From Pseudoselenomonas ruminantium (GTDB taxonomy: Bacteria > Bacillota > Negativicutes > Selenomonadales > Selenomonadaceae): a stretch of DNA of 64,000 bases. Made by a program: the position numbers and the translations under genes. The notes under the pieces are model-generated. The model had not been told where the DNA came from. It did not search any database and saw nothing but the letters and a program-made list of their open reading frames with translations. Shown here one piece after another: positions 44,683 through 53,087 of the stretch. The stretch lies in the NCBI RefSeq assembly GCF_900104055.1, contig NZ_FNJQ01000007.1, forward strand, positions 35,926 to 99,925. Direction: 5' to 3'. Position 1 is the first letter of the stretch; the number at the start of each line of letters is the position of its first letter.

Positions 44683-45905
44683 TACCTGTCACCCTTTTCC
44701 TCTATCATAAGTGCCCGCACGGAAATGCTGCCATCCCGGAGCGTCACTTTCAGTTCATCATTTACCGCCACGGACTTTACGCTCGTGACCAGCTTATCCT
44801 GTCTGGTCAACAGGCCGTAGCCTCGCCCCAGCACGGCTGCCGGATTGATGGCTGCGAGCCGGTTCATCACCAGTCCCAAGCGATGCTGCTTGCTCTGTAA
44901 ATTCTGTTTCGCGCCTTTCTGCAGGCCTTCCAACAGGAAATCCAGCCGCTGGCGCCGTTCGGCCAACAGGTTCTGCGGCTCCCGCAATACGCGGTTTTGC
45001 AGGATATTTTCGAGTCGCGTCCTGCGGGCGGCTATCTCCCTTCGCATCTGACGCGTCAATTGACCAGTCAGATTTTCCACCTGACGTCTGATTTCTGACC
45101 GGTCAGGTACGGCCAGCTCTGCCGCCTGCGAAGGCGTTGCAGCCCGCATATCGGCGGCAAAATCCGCCAGCGTGAAGTCCGTTTCATGCCCCACGGCGGA
45201 TATCAGGGGCACTTTAGCGGCCGCAATGGCCCGTACCACTACTTCCTCATTGAAGGCCCATAAATCCTCCATGGAGCCGCCGCCCCTGCCCGCAATGATC
45301 ACATCCACGGGATATTTGCGGGAGAAAAAGTCAATGCCAGCGGCAATCTGTTCCGCCGCGCCTTCGCCCTGCACTTGCACAGGATAAAGCACCAACTGTA
45401 CCGAAGGCCAGCGCCGCTTGGATACCCGGTAAATATCCCGCAGCACGGCACCGGCTGAACTGGTCACGACGCCGATTTTCTTGGGAAATAGTGGCAAGGG
45501 GCGCTTTCTTGACGAATCAAACAGGCCCTCCGCCGTCAGTTTTTCCTTGAGCTGCTCAAAGGCCAGCGCCAAATCTCCTGTTCCTTCCGGCAACAGGCTT
45601 TCTGCATAGAGCTGATAGACGCCATCCCGCTCATAGACCGAGATGCTGCCAGATGCCACCACCTGCATGCCATTCTGCGGTACAAAACGCATGTATTGGG
45701 CATAGCTCCGGAACATGACACATTTCAGCGCGGAACCGGCATCCTTTAAGGTAAAATAACAATGACCAGAAGGATATTTTTTGAAATTGGAAATCTCTCC
45801 CCGCACGGCAATCCCTCTGAGGATTGGCTCGGCAGAAAGCAGGTCTTTTAGATAGCGATTTACCTCGCTGACGGAATGAACAGCCACAAAAGTCCCCCCA
45901 TACAT
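44682..45905 (-). CDS. xseA: Exodeoxyribonuclease VII large subunit
   Basis: Catalytic subunit of ExoVII. It has an N-terminal OB fold (RGEISNFKKYPSGHCYFTLKD), a catalytic domain with GRGGGSMEDLWAFNEE and VGHETDFTLADFAAD, and a C-terminal coiled coil. The frame is open to a GTG at 45953, but a terminator-like hairpin lies at 45909-45944, so a start downstream of it (ATG 45905, or GTG 45887 behind GGGGGG) is more likely. That gives about 400-407 residues, a usual length. Confidence 0.93.
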   Translation of the reverse strand: MYGGTFVAVHSVSEVNRYLKDLLSAEPILRGIAVRGEISNFKKYPSGHCYFTLKDAGSALKCVMFRSYAQYMRFVPQNGMQVVASGSISVYERDGVYQLYAESLLPEGTGDLALAFEQLKEKLTAEGLFDSSRKRPLPLFPKKIGVVTSSAGAVLRDIYRVSKRRWPSVQLVLYPVQVQGEGAAEQIAAGIDFFSRKYPVDVIIAGRGGGSMEDLWAFNEEVVVRAIAAAKVPLISAVGHETDFTLADFAADMRAATPSQAAELAVPDRSEIRRQVENLTGQLTRQMRREIAARRTRLENILQNRVLREPQNLLAERRQRLDFLLEGLQKGAKQNLQSKQHRLGLVMNRLAAINPAAVLGRGYGLLTRQDKLVTSVKSVAVNDELKVTLRDGSISVRALMIEEKGDR

Positions 45906-45908
45906 ACG

Positions 45909-45944
45909 AAAATGCCAGCCCAAACTTGGGGGCTGGCAATTTTT
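45909..45944. terminator. Terminator-like hairpin between nusB and xseA
   Basis: A perfect 9-bp stem TGCCAGCCC/GGGCTGGCA (45913-45921 and 45930-45938) is flanked by A-runs and T-runs on both sides, so it can terminate either strand. On the minus strand it would attenuate transcription from nusB into xseA. Confidence 0.65.
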
Positions 45945-45949
45945 GTCAC

Positions 45950-46378
45950 TCACTGAGCCTTCATCATTGCTCCGAGTATACCGTTGACATAACGGCTGGA
46001 ATCATCCGTACCAAACTTTTTCGCCAGTTCCACAGCTTCGTTGATGGCAATATTGGGAACAAGTTTCTCCTCTGCGAAACGAATCTCATATGTTGCCAGC
46101 CGCGTGATATTGCGGTCCACCGTTGCCATGCGCTCAATTTTCCAATCTTTGGAGCTGGCGGCAATCAGGCTGTCAATCGCTGACAGATTCACCCGGGTAC
46201 CATGCACCAGCGTCTTGATGAACTCGCGGTCACGCTTGCTCAAAGGAGTCTCCAGCTCCCCTAACACCGTATCAATGGCGAGCGTCTCATACTGCTCCTG
46301 CTGTTCTGCCTCACCGGGATTCAAATCTAATTGGAAAAGCGCCTGCAGGGCTGCTTCCCTTGCTTGTCTACGACTCAT
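45950..46378 (-). CDS. nusB: Transcription antitermination factor NusB
   Basis: All-helical NusB of 142 residues: SRRQAREAALQALFQLDLN opening, then LSAIDSLIAASSKDWKIERM and ERMATVDRNITRLATYEI. It joins NusE to form the boxA-binding antitermination complex on rRNA operons. It follows the Asp23 cluster and is followed by a hairpin before xseA. Confidence 0.95.
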   Translation of the reverse strand: MSRRQAREAALQALFQLDLNPGEAEQQEQYETLAIDTVLGELETPLSKRDREFIKTLVHGTRVNLSAIDSLIAASSKDWKIERMATVDRNITRLATYEIRFAEEKLVPNIAINEAVELAKKFGTDDSSRYVNGILGAMMKAQ

Positions 46379-46414
46379 TACTTACCTTCCTTAACATTCT
46401 TTATTACAAGCGTT

Positions 46415-46660
46415 TTATCGCTGAAAACGCTCAAAAAGCATCCACGCTTTCTCACGGAGACTGCCTAAGGCATCTTCCTCATGATCCAGCTGCGTACCGA
46501 TAAACAGTCCGATAAGACCACAGCAGAGCACAAAAAAGGTGTGCCAAAAGCCAAAACAGAGCACCGCTGTCCCAAAAAGCATGCCCATTATCAGGCCGCA
46601 GCTTTTGCCACGATGCTTCTGCCACATATCGAGCAGCATCTTCTGCAAATCTTCGTTCAT
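46415..46660 (-). CDS. DUF2273-like small membrane protein of the Asp23 cluster
   Basis: An 81-residue protein with two transmembrane helices (about 20-60) between charged ends, as in DUF2273 proteins next to asp23/amaP. Its role is unknown, probably envelope-stress related. It lies between amaP and nusB. Confidence 0.75.
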   Translation of the reverse strand: MNEDLQKMLLDMWQKHRGKSCGLIMGMLFGTAVLCFGFWHTFFVLCCGLIGLFIGTQLDHEEDALGSLREKAWMLFERFQR

Positions 46661-46672
46661 CTGCCCACCGCC

Positions 46673-47248
46673 TTAGACCACACGATGTTTCTTTTCCGGC
46701 TCCGCATCGGAAACCTCAGAAATCACCACGTTGACCGGCACACTCTCCAGCGCCATCGTGCGACGGAAATGCTCCTGCACCCGCTCCGTGAGCGTCTTAG
46801 CCACCACGGACACATCCGCTTCGCGACCTACGGTCAGATCCACATCCAGCGACAGACTGGCCGCACCTTCCTTGGGATTCTTGGCCTTGATGCGCACATT
46901 GGCATCCCGTACGCCGTGTACCTCCCGGGCCATCCGGTCAGCCAGGCTGCGCATGGCCTCCAGCGCCACGCGCACCTCGCCCTGTGGCCCGGCATCAATG
47001 ACATACTCGCCCTTGCTGGTGGACGGATCACTGGCTTTGCGGGAAAACACAGCCAGAAGCAATTTTACCGCAATCAGCAGGGCCACGATGCAGACCATCA
47101 GGGTTTCCTGCCGCCCCAGGATATAGTGCAGCTGCTTGAGCCAGACATTCTCCGGCAACACCTGCACAGCCGCCGCCATAACCAGACTAGACAGGCCGAT
47201 GCATGTAAGCGACAATAGTAAAACAAAAAAACGATTGACTATACTCAT
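46673..47248 (-). CDS. amaP: Alkaline-shock membrane anchor protein AmaP
   Basis: A 191-residue protein with two N-terminal transmembrane segments (about 5-30 and 45-65) and a cytoplasmic Asp23-like domain (VALEAMRSLADRMAREV to the end). In Staphylococcus aureus AmaP tethers Asp23 to the membrane. The gene follows the Asp23-family gene directly, so the same pairing is likely. Confidence 0.85.
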   Translation of the reverse strand: MSIVNRFFVLLLSLTCIGLSSLVMAAAVQVLPENVWLKQLHYILGRQETLMVCIVALLIAVKLLLAVFSRKASDPSTSKGEYVIDAGPQGEVRVALEAMRSLADRMAREVHGVRDANVRIKAKNPKEGAASLSLDVDLTVGREADVSVVAKTLTERVQEHFRRTMALESVPVNVVISEVSDAEPEKKHRVV

Positions 47249-47276
47249 AGATTACGCCTCTTCCGCAGCCTACGCC

Positions 47277-47678
47277 TTAGCGGACGCGAACCTCTTCCTT
47301 ATTTTCCTCATCATCCGGGAAGCCTACGCCCTGTACATGGATATTGACTTCCACCACGGAAAGACCAGTCATGTTTTCAATGGCCTGTTTTACATTTTCC
47401 TGTGCAGCCAGTGCCACATCCGGAATGCGGACACCGTATTTCACGATGATATAGAGGTCAACGGCAGCTTCCTTCTCGCCGACTTCAACCTTCACGCCCT
47501 TGGCGAAATTCTTACGGCCCAGCATCTCAGCAATGCCACCGGCGATACCGCCGCTCATGCCGGCAATACCTTCCACTTCCGTTGCCGCAAGGCCAGCGAT
47601 GATGCTGACCACTTCATCCGCGATACGGATTGAACCCAGAGAATTGTCTTTCTTTACCATTTCTTTTGCCTGATCCAT
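47277..47678 (-). CDS. Asp23/Gls24-family envelope stress protein
   Basis: A 133-residue Asp23 protein: GSIRIADEVVSIIAGLAATEVEGIAGMSGG opening (given in parts: ADEVVSIIAG, EVEGIAGM), then AAVDLYIIVKYGVRIPDVA and NVKQAIENMTGLSVVEVNI. ATG at 47678 has GGAGGG upstream. It heads the asp23-amaP-DUF2273-nusB run behind an extended -10 promoter. Confidence 0.92.
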   Translation of the reverse strand: MDQAKEMVKKDNSLGSIRIADEVVSIIAGLAATEVEGIAGMSGGIAGGIAEMLGRKNFAKGVKVEVGEKEAAVDLYIIVKYGVRIPDVALAAQENVKQAIENMTGLSVVEVNIHVQGVGFPDDEENKEEVRVR

Positions 47679-47716
47679 TACAAATCCCTCCATATCATCT
47701 GACTTACAAACTTAAC

Positions 47717-47728
47717 TTTATTATATCA
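47717..47728 (-). promoter_or_regulatory. Extended -10 promoter of the asp23-nusB operon
   Basis: On the minus strand TGATATAAT (TATAAT at 47725-47720) is a full extended -10 element without a clear -35, about 40 bp before the Asp23-family gene. Confidence 0.55.
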
Positions 47729-47801
47729 TATTTTCGCGGATAAATAGACAAATTCCTGCAAATTTATGCAAGTCTGTGAGAAATTATATGCAAGCAGGAC
47801 G

Positions 47802-47836
47802 AAAAAACTGCCGCACCATCAAAATGATGCGGCAGT
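47802..47836 (-). terminator. Terminator of efp
   Basis: A 9-bp stem ACTGCCGCA/TGCGGCAGT (47807-47815 and 47828-47836) followed on the minus strand by TTTTTTC. Confidence 0.85.
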
Positions 47837-47858
47837 CACCGTACATCGTGAACTTAGA

Positions 47859-48416
47859 TTATGCGCGTTCGATGTAGTTACCCGTACGGGTATCGATGCG
47901 CAGCACATCGCCTTCGTTGATGAAGAGCGGCACGCGAACTTCGTAGCCAGTTTCGAGCTTAGCCATCTTCGTTGCACCTGTAGCCGTGTTGCCCTTTACG
48001 CTGGGTTCGCATTCCGTAACTTCGAGGTTAACGGAGTTTGGCAGGCTGATGCCAATGATACGGCCCTTGAAAGTCTGGAGATTTACTTCCATGTTTTCTT
48101 TCAGGTAGTTCAGAGCATCGCCGAGCGTCTCGGTGTTGAGTTCGCTCTGTTCATAGGTTTCCGTATCCATGAACGTGTACATGCCATCTGCCTCGTAGAG
48201 ATACTGCATCGTGCGAGTTTCGAGATGAGCAGCCGGCATCTTTTCGTTCGGGTTGAACGTGCGTTCAACAACTGCACCAGTCTCAACGTTCTTGATTTTC
48301 GTGCGCACGAAAGCAGCGCCCTTGCCCGGCTTTACATGCTGGAAGTCCACAATCTGCCAAACGTTGCCATCGATCTCAATGGTCAGACCTGTGCGAAAAT
48401 CAGTACTATTAATCAT
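47859..48416 (-). CDS. efp: Translation elongation factor P
   Basis: A 185-residue EF-P relieving ribosome stalling at polyproline. The loop HVKPGKGAAFVRTK carries Lys32 at the tip, where the protein contacts the peptidyl-transferase centre. All three OB-like domains are complete. It has its own promoter and terminator. No modification enzyme is nearby. Confidence 0.97.
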   Translation of the reverse strand: MINSTDFRTGLTIEIDGNVWQIVDFQHVKPGKGAAFVRTKIKNVETGAVVERTFNPNEKMPAAHLETRTMQYLYEADGMYTFMDTETYEQSELNTETLGDALNYLKENMEVNLQTFKGRIIGISLPNSVNLEVTECEPSVKGNTATGATKMAKLETGYEVRVPLFINEGDVLRIDTRTGNYIERA

Positions 48417-48483
48417 TAACTTACGCCCTCCAATAAATACTTGAATGCTTTTCTAAGCGGTTCAATTTCAATATAACGCCACA

Positions 48484-48513
48484 ATTATAGCACAAGTAAC
48501 CACCAATATTCAA
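48484..48513 (-). promoter_or_regulatory. Promoter of efp
   Basis: On the minus strand TTGAAT (48513-48508), an 18-bp spacer and a perfect TATAAT (48489-48484) lie about 70 bp before efp. Confidence 0.7.
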
Positions 48514-48549
48514 GGAATTTTTGACTAACGCATTATGAACCACCTAATC

Positions 48550-48753
48550 TCATCTATCTTGATTGCTAATATTTATCTTAGCCTCATGCTCCTGCGCTGT
48601 CTGCTTTATTACTTCCTCGTAACCAGTAAGTGCCGCAAAGGGACTGAACTGGGCAGCCCGCTTCTCCATTGGCATCCGCTGATGACACTGCGGCTCAGGC
48701 CGTGGCAGATTTATGATGTCCTCATACTCTTTGATGTCTCTTGTTATCTTCAC
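48550..48753 (-). CDS. YolD-like protein, partner of the Y-family polymerase
   Basis: A 67-residue protein with the YolD-like core RMPMEKRAAQFSPFAALTGYEEVIKQT. Such small proteins regularly follow UmuC/UvrX-type polymerases in Firmicutes, and this gene overlaps the polymerase stop by 4 bp (ATGA). Its exact function is unknown; a polymerase-accessory role is inferred from the pairing. Confidence 0.85.
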   Translation of the reverse strand: MKITRDIKEYEDIINLPRPEPQCHQRMPMEKRAAQFSPFAALTGYEEVIKQTAQEHEAKINISNQDR

Positions 48754-50249
48754 GCCTTATGTCCTCCAATCTCACTGTTTCTGGCTATCGTACGGGCTTC
48801 CTCCTTGAGATTGGCCGCTTTCAGGATAGCATTCTTCCCGAACCTGCTTTTAATCGCAAGCATTGCATACTGCAAGGATTTCTCCCGTTTTTCCTCACGC
48901 AGGCTGGCTTCTTCTTTTTGCGCCTGTGCATCCACATCTGCAAATAGATTAAACTCCACCACGGACTCTCTCTGATTTTCCAGGCTATCCTCATCGACAA
49001 GCCTGCCTGCCGTTACCGTGATACGGCGCACCAACAGCGCAGGATTGGTGATCCGGTCATATAGCGCCAGCGTTTCCTGCAACAGCTTCCTGGTAGACGA
49101 TGTATGCTTTGACAGGCTCACGGTTCCGTGGGCTGTCTTGGGAACTTTTCTGCCATAATGGTCAATATGCACCTCACCGGTATAACCACGCGCAATATTC
49201 TCTATATCATAGCCTACATCCAAAACTATCTGATTCGTTACCAGTTTCTTTGCCACCAGTTCCAGTATCAGTTGGTCGGCCATCTCCCATGTAATCAATC
49301 TTGCCTGTTCGTTCGTATAGGGCTCATGTAAGACCTGCCCGCTGCTCAGGCTGGTGCTTGATGGCCGGTATGATTTGATAGCCTCCATCCTGCAGGGTTC
49401 ATAGCCCCATGCATGGTCAATCAATAGCTCTGCATTTATGCCAAAAGCCTTGTATAGTCTCTCTTCGCCTCTTTTGCTCATGGACTCACGGGCAACATCG
49501 CCCATAGAGTACAGGCACATACTCTCCAGTTTTTGTGCATAGCCTTTGCCGATACGCCAAAAATCAGTCAACGGTGTATGTGCCCAAAGTTTCTGCCGAT
49601 AGGTCATTTCGTCTAGTTCTGCTATCCGCACGCCATCTTTATCCGGCGGCATATGCTTGGCCACAATGTCCATAGCGATCTTGGCCAGATACATATTCGT
49701 CCCAATACCAGCTGTAGCTGTAATGCCTGTTTCATCCAGCACCTCCCGCACCATCTTCAGCGCCAGTTCATGCGCCGTCAGCTTATAGGTCTCCAGATAC
49801 GGCCCTGCATTGATAAAGACTTCATCGATAGAGTACGTATGTATATCTTCTTTGGCAATATATCGCAGGTATACATTGTATATCCGTGCACTGTATTTCA
49901 TGTAAAGAGCCATCCTTGGCGGAGCGACAATATAGCTGATGGCCAGATTGGGGTTCTTTTCCAGCTCTACGATATCACAGGATTCACCGATCAGTTTTCT
50001 GCCTGGCGCAAAACAACGGCGGCCGCCATTAGCCAGTTTTATTTGCTGCACGACTTCAAACAGCCGCGCTCTCCCCGGAATCCTGTATCTCTTAATGGCT
50101 GGAGAAGCTGCCAAACATATTGTCTTTTCCGTCCGCGAATCATCTGCGACCACAAGACATGTAGTCAGCGGATCAAGCCCTCTCTCTACGCATTCTACCG
50201 ACGCATAGAATGATTTCAGGTCAATTGCTATATAACTTGCCTTCTCCAT
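48750..50249 (-). CDS. Y-family (UmuC/UvrX-like) translesion DNA polymerase
   Basis: A 499-residue error-prone polymerase. The opening IDLKSFYASVECVERG is the catalytic palm motif, in the DLKSFYAS form of the Firmicutes UvrX group rather than DMDxFF. The second catalytic motif is SIDEVFINAGPYL near 115-125. Helix-hairpin-helix and little-finger domains follow. ATG at 50249 has AAAGGTGAATG upstream. A promoter whose -10 overlaps a palindrome precedes it, suggesting damage- or regulator-controlled expression. Confidence 0.93.
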   Translation of the reverse strand: MEKASYIAIDLKSFYASVECVERGLDPLTTCLVVADDSRTEKTICLAASPAIKRYRIPGRARLFEVVQQIKLANGGRRCFAPGRKLIGESCDIVELEKNPNLAISYIVAPPRMALYMKYSARIYNVYLRYIAKEDIHTYSIDEVFINAGPYLETYKLTAHELALKMVREVLDETGITATAGIGTNMYLAKIAMDIVAKHMPPDKDGVRIAELDEMTYRQKLWAHTPLTDFWRIGKGYAQKLESMCLYSMGDVARESMSKRGEERLYKAFGINAELLIDHAWGYEPCRMEAIKSYRPSSTSLSSGQVLHEPYTNEQARLITWEMADQLILELVAKKLVTNQIVLDVGYDIENIARGYTGEVHIDHYGRKVPKTAHGTVSLSKHTSSTRKLLQETLALYDRITNPALLVRRITVTAGRLVDEDSLENQRESVVEFNLFADVDAQAQKEEASLREEKREKSLQYAMLAIKSRFGKNAILKAANLKEEARTIARNSEIGGHKA

Positions 50250-50275
50250 AGCATTCACCTTTCACTTTGTGATGT

Positions 50276-50581
50276 TTACTTACACACAGTGTAACATGAT
50301 ATAGCGTTTATGGCAACATTAAAATCCTGATAGTTAACCTTCCACTTGCCACCAAACTTTGCATAAATATCGGCCAGAATACCAGCATTTGTCTTAATTA
50401 TCCAGTCTCCCCTCTAGGAAGCGACTCGTGCCACCGGCCATGTATTTCCATGCCCGCCATGAAGGATTACAGTTACTAAATCCTTCATCACTGCATCTTC
50501 CGCGAATTCCATGCTATATGTTCCAGCGTAATAATCATCCCCCATGCATACGCTTTCTCTGGAAAAATCTATATGTATCAT
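50276..50581 (-). pseudogene. Small unknown gene interrupted by an in-frame TAG
   Basis: A single frame of 102 codons runs from ATG 50581 (site GGTGAAGTG) to TAA 50276, broken only by TAG at 50414-50416. The first part (SVCMGDDYYAGTYSMEF, LHGGHGNTWPVARVAS) and second part (WIIKTNAGILADIYAKFGG) together look like one small protein. I do not recognise it. The promoter and operator of the downstream polymerase gene overlap its last codons. Confidence 0.5.
50280..50316 (-). promoter_or_regulatory. Promoter with overlapping palindrome before the Y-family polymerase
   Basis: On the minus strand TTGCCA (50316-50311), a 17-bp spacer and TACACT (50293-50288) form a promoter. The palindrome TTACAC-ACA-GTGTAA (50280-50294) covers the -10. 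It is not the usual Firmicutes LexA box (GAACnnnnGTTC), so the regulator is unknown. Confidence 0.5.
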
Positions 50582-50614
50582 CTATTCACTTCACCGTCCA
50601 AAATCAATTTTCAT

Positions 50615-51067
50615 TCAAGCTGTTATGACATTGTGCCGGTCTGACGCTTTATCCTTAGCAAAAAGCAACCTTATACAAATCAATAAATATATCTTAGCAT
50701 CCACTAAGTCCAATAGTTCTGCAACGACAGCCGCTCCTAACATCATTTCTACAGTCAGACTTTTCATTTGCGTTTTATTTCCACGCTGAATTATCGCAGC
50801 AAACATAATACCTTTCAGTACTATTAAAAATGGAAAGATCATCAAGAATAATTCCGCATTACCTATTTTTAATCCACTAAGTAAAAAAACAAAAAACGGC
50901 AGTACTCTAAAAATAAAACTTTGCCTATCAAGTTTATTATCCAAACATAACAAAGGCCAATGTCTCCGGTTTCCCAAACTAATTAAGATAACAATAGCAA
51001 CAATCTCTATTGCTGTTATTAAAAACTCAACAAAATCCTGTATATCCATTACGTTCATTCCCATCAT
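50615..51067 (-). CDS. Small polytopic membrane protein of the immunity-like island
   Basis: A 150-residue protein with about four hydrophobic segments (ITAIEIVAIVILISL, VLPFFVFLLSGL, LMIFPFLIVLKGIMFAA, MMLGAAVVAELLDLV). Its ATG overlaps the stop of the Imm22-like gene (ATGA). The family is not recognised. Small membrane proteins in such loci can be immunity factors against pore-forming or membrane-targeted toxins, but nothing in the sequence proves that here. Confidence 0.6.
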   Translation of the reverse strand: MMGMNVMDIQDFVEFLITAIEIVAIVILISLGNRRHWPLLCLDNKLDRQSFIFRVLPFFVFLLSGLKIGNAELFLMIFPFLIVLKGIMFAAIIQRGNKTQMKSLTVEMMLGAAVVAELLDLVDAKIYLLICIRLLFAKDKASDRHNVITA

Positions 51068-51435
51068 TTCTCATATTCAAATACACCCAGGTAACTCAAG
51101 CCAGAAGGACATTCACATACAGGCCCTGTATATTCATAGTCATAAAAAAGAACGAAGCAGTTATACGTTTTGTTTCCATCTTGAATTTTGGCTACTACAT
51201 CTTTCATACTATCGTAATATGAGCATCCTTCCAAGAGATCAGCAGGAGATAGATTCTCTCTTTTCCAGTACACCTCTATAAAATCTTCATCAATGTCATC
51301 CCGATCAATCTGAAAATCCTTGGCAAACACGCATACATAATTATCATCATCATCAAATTCTATTCTTGTATAAGCATAAAAAGAATCCTCCTCTTCTACA
51401 TACCCAACCCATATCGACACACAAGACTTCTCCAT
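51064..51435 (-). CDS. Imm22-like immunity protein
   Basis: A 123-residue acidic protein. The pattern CVSIWVGYVEEEDSFYAYTRIEFDD, split here as VSIWVG, the acidic turn, and DFQIDRDDIDEDFIEVYW then LLEGCSYY, fits the Imm22 family of polymorphic-toxin immunity proteins as I recall it. ATG at 51435 has GAGGAGGTGG upstream. No cognate toxin gene lies beside it, so it may be an orphan. Confidence 0.65.
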   Translation of the reverse strand: MEKSCVSIWVGYVEEEDSFYAYTRIEFDDDDNYVCVFAKDFQIDRDDIDEDFIEVYWKRENLSPADLLEGCSYYDSMKDVVAKIQDGNKTYNCFVLFYDYEYTGPVCECPSGLSYLGVFEYEK

Positions 51436-51457
51436 GAACCACCTCCTCATTCTTACG

Positions 51458-51538
51458 TTAGCGTCGCTTATATAACGTCATAAAGAATTCATCAAGCGTA
51501 GCGCCCAGTACTTCTTTATCACTCTCATCTATCGACAT
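51458..51538 (-). pseudogene. Short C-terminal-type remnant (26 aa)
   Basis: ATG 51538 to TAA 51458 encodes a short peptide containing KEVLGATLDEFFMTLYKRR. This looks like the C-terminal helix of a SUKH/SMI1-type immunity protein rather than a complete gene. Support is slight. Confidence 0.3.
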
Positions 51539-51547
51539 GATAGCAAC

Positions 51548-52093
51548 TTATTTCAAACTTAGATAATTAAGCAATTCTTCATGCCCTCTCATTAAAACTC
51601 GCAACTTACATTTATGAATTCTTGGAAGCAGCAGAACAGGTTGCTGTTTCTTTAATGTTTTCATTATCTCACCTGTCGATAAATTTAATCGGAGATATTT
51701 TTTAATATGAATTACATCCGTAATAGTTTCAGGTATCTTTTCTATATAAACCGCACAGTAATCACCATTATTATCCAATTCTTCTGCTTCATTTATTCCT
51801 TTAATCCATTTGTTAAAATCATTGCTTACGATTACCATATTTGCTTCCGTCATATCTCCAACATCGCTTGCATATACGACTTTAGATGACACATCACGTT
51901 GCATAAAAAATAACGTATCTCCGCTATCATCCCCCACCGCTACATACAGAGGTAAATATTTATCACATTCAAAAGTAATATTTCTTTCCTCCAACTCTTG
52001 TGAGCCATATATTTTGATTCCGTTTTCCCACATAACACCTATAGGATTATTATCAAGCCACTCTTGATAAATCCTCGGCATAGTTTTCTTCAT
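51548..52093 (-). CDS. SMI1/KNR4 (SUKH)-like immunity protein
   Basis: A 181-residue protein. The central LYVAVGDDSGDTLFFMQRD and the following DVGDMTEANMVIVSNDFNKWI fit SUKH/SMI1-type immunity proteins, which have a compact alpha/beta fold and neutralise many nuclease toxins. A basic C-terminal part (LLLPRIHKCKLRVLMRGHEE) follows. ATG at 52093 has GGAGAGAGC upstream. Its place in a row of small AT-rich genes supports the assignment. Confidence 0.6.
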   Translation of the reverse strand: MKKTMPRIYQEWLDNNPIGVMWENGIKIYGSQELEERNITFECDKYLPLYVAVGDDSGDTLFFMQRDVSSKVVYASDVGDMTEANMVIVSNDFNKWIKGINEAEELDNNGDYCAVYIEKIPETITDVIHIKKYLRLNLSTGEIMKTLKKQQPVLLLPRIHKCKLRVLMRGHEELLNYLSLK

Positions 52094-52122
52094 CAAAGCT
52101 CTCTCCTTCAGTAGAACACCTT

Positions 52123-52644
52123 TTAATACGCCAGACACCTCTTACAAATAATTTTATTCTCAGAGTCTATTGTATAGTTCCATCTGTATCTGCCATATTG
52201 GTCAGCCTCATCTGTTTCAGCAACAAGCGTAGCTCTAGAATCCATCGCAAGCATATATTGCGGATGAATACCTGCCGAAATATCAATTGTGACACTTCTA
52301 TCACCACATATTATCCTAATGGCATTTATTCCACCGTATTCATATAAGCAATATAACGCATTTCTTTTCTTGTAGAACATTACATTTTTCGTTCTTTCAG
52401 GAAGTATATCCTTAAAGTTTAATAAAACATACTGTTGCCGTATCAAATCAACTGAACAAACAATATCACCGTCCATGCTAAATACTATATATCCATCTTC
52501 ACCATATTCTCCTATAAACATTTCGACATAATTATCATCTTCATGATAACAGGCTCTCTCAATCCTTCCCACCTTGCGTGTTACCGTATTATCCCCATTA
52601 TGCCAGGATACATATCCGTGCTCTTTATCTATATTAATATCCAT
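52123..52644 (-). CDS. Unknown beta-rich protein of the immunity-like island
   Basis: A 173-residue soluble protein that I do not recognise. It opens MDINIDKEHGYVSWHNGD and is dominated by alternating strands (YIVFSMDGDIVCSVDLIRQQ, ALYCLYEYGGINAIRIICG). Codon use is AT-rich like its neighbours. It lies between the SUKH-like gene and two further unknown genes. An immunity or lipoprotein-binding role is only a context guess. Confidence 0.6.
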   Translation of the reverse strand: MDINIDKEHGYVSWHNGDNTVTRKVGRIERACYHEDDNYVEMFIGEYGEDGYIVFSMDGDIVCSVDLIRQQYVLLNFKDILPERTKNVMFYKKRNALYCLYEYGGINAIRIICGDRSVTIDISAGIHPQYMLAMDSRATLVAETDEADQYGRYRWNYTIDSENKIICKRCLAY

Positions 52645-52682
52645 ATAATAACTCCCAATGACTTATAATACTTTTAGAACAA

Positions 52683-53087
52683 CTATATATAGTTATAAGC
52701 TGTATTGTCCAATTTCTTACACCATGTTGCTGTTATGCTATCCAACCTTATATCTCCTGCAATTATTTTCAAACCACTGTCTGCTTTTACTATTACTTGA
52801 TTATTCGTTTTTGTAATCATGAAATGGGAAAAAATATATTTGGATGTTAATATAAATCCTGTCACATTTATCAGTTCAAACAAGTAATAGACAAAAGTAT
52901 CTTTCATAAACAGTTTATTAGTTTTATCCACAGGAACTGTGATATAACCACCGACTCTAATTCGGTCACCATGATACTCTATCTTATCTATTTGACAGTT
53001 TTCAATCCTAATCGTTTCGGAATAAATATTTCTCAAGACATCTCTTATCTTTTGGGTTGCGATTTCCTCTAGTCTTTCAATCCTCAT
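52683..53087 (-). CDS. Unknown small protein overlapping the Imm50-like gene
   Basis: A 134-residue protein, helical at the start (EEIATQKIRDVLRNIYSE) and then beta-rich (IEYHGDRIRVGGYITVPVD). Its start overlaps the end of the Imm50-like gene by 11 bp, so the two are translated together. No family recognised. Confidence 0.6.
   Translation of the reverse strand: MRIERLEEIATQKIRDVLRNIYSETIRIENCQIDKIEYHGDRIRVGGYITVPVDKTNKLFMKDTFVYYLFELINVTGFILTSKYIFSHFMITKTNNQVIVKADSGLKIIAGDIRLDSITATWCKKLDNTAYNYI

Noticed and set aside
45050..45110. TGACCRGTCA palindromes inside xseA, like the operators at 16031
   Set aside because: They are single, unphased and fully explained by conserved coding sequence; similar matches occur in the U32 gene (24940-24985).
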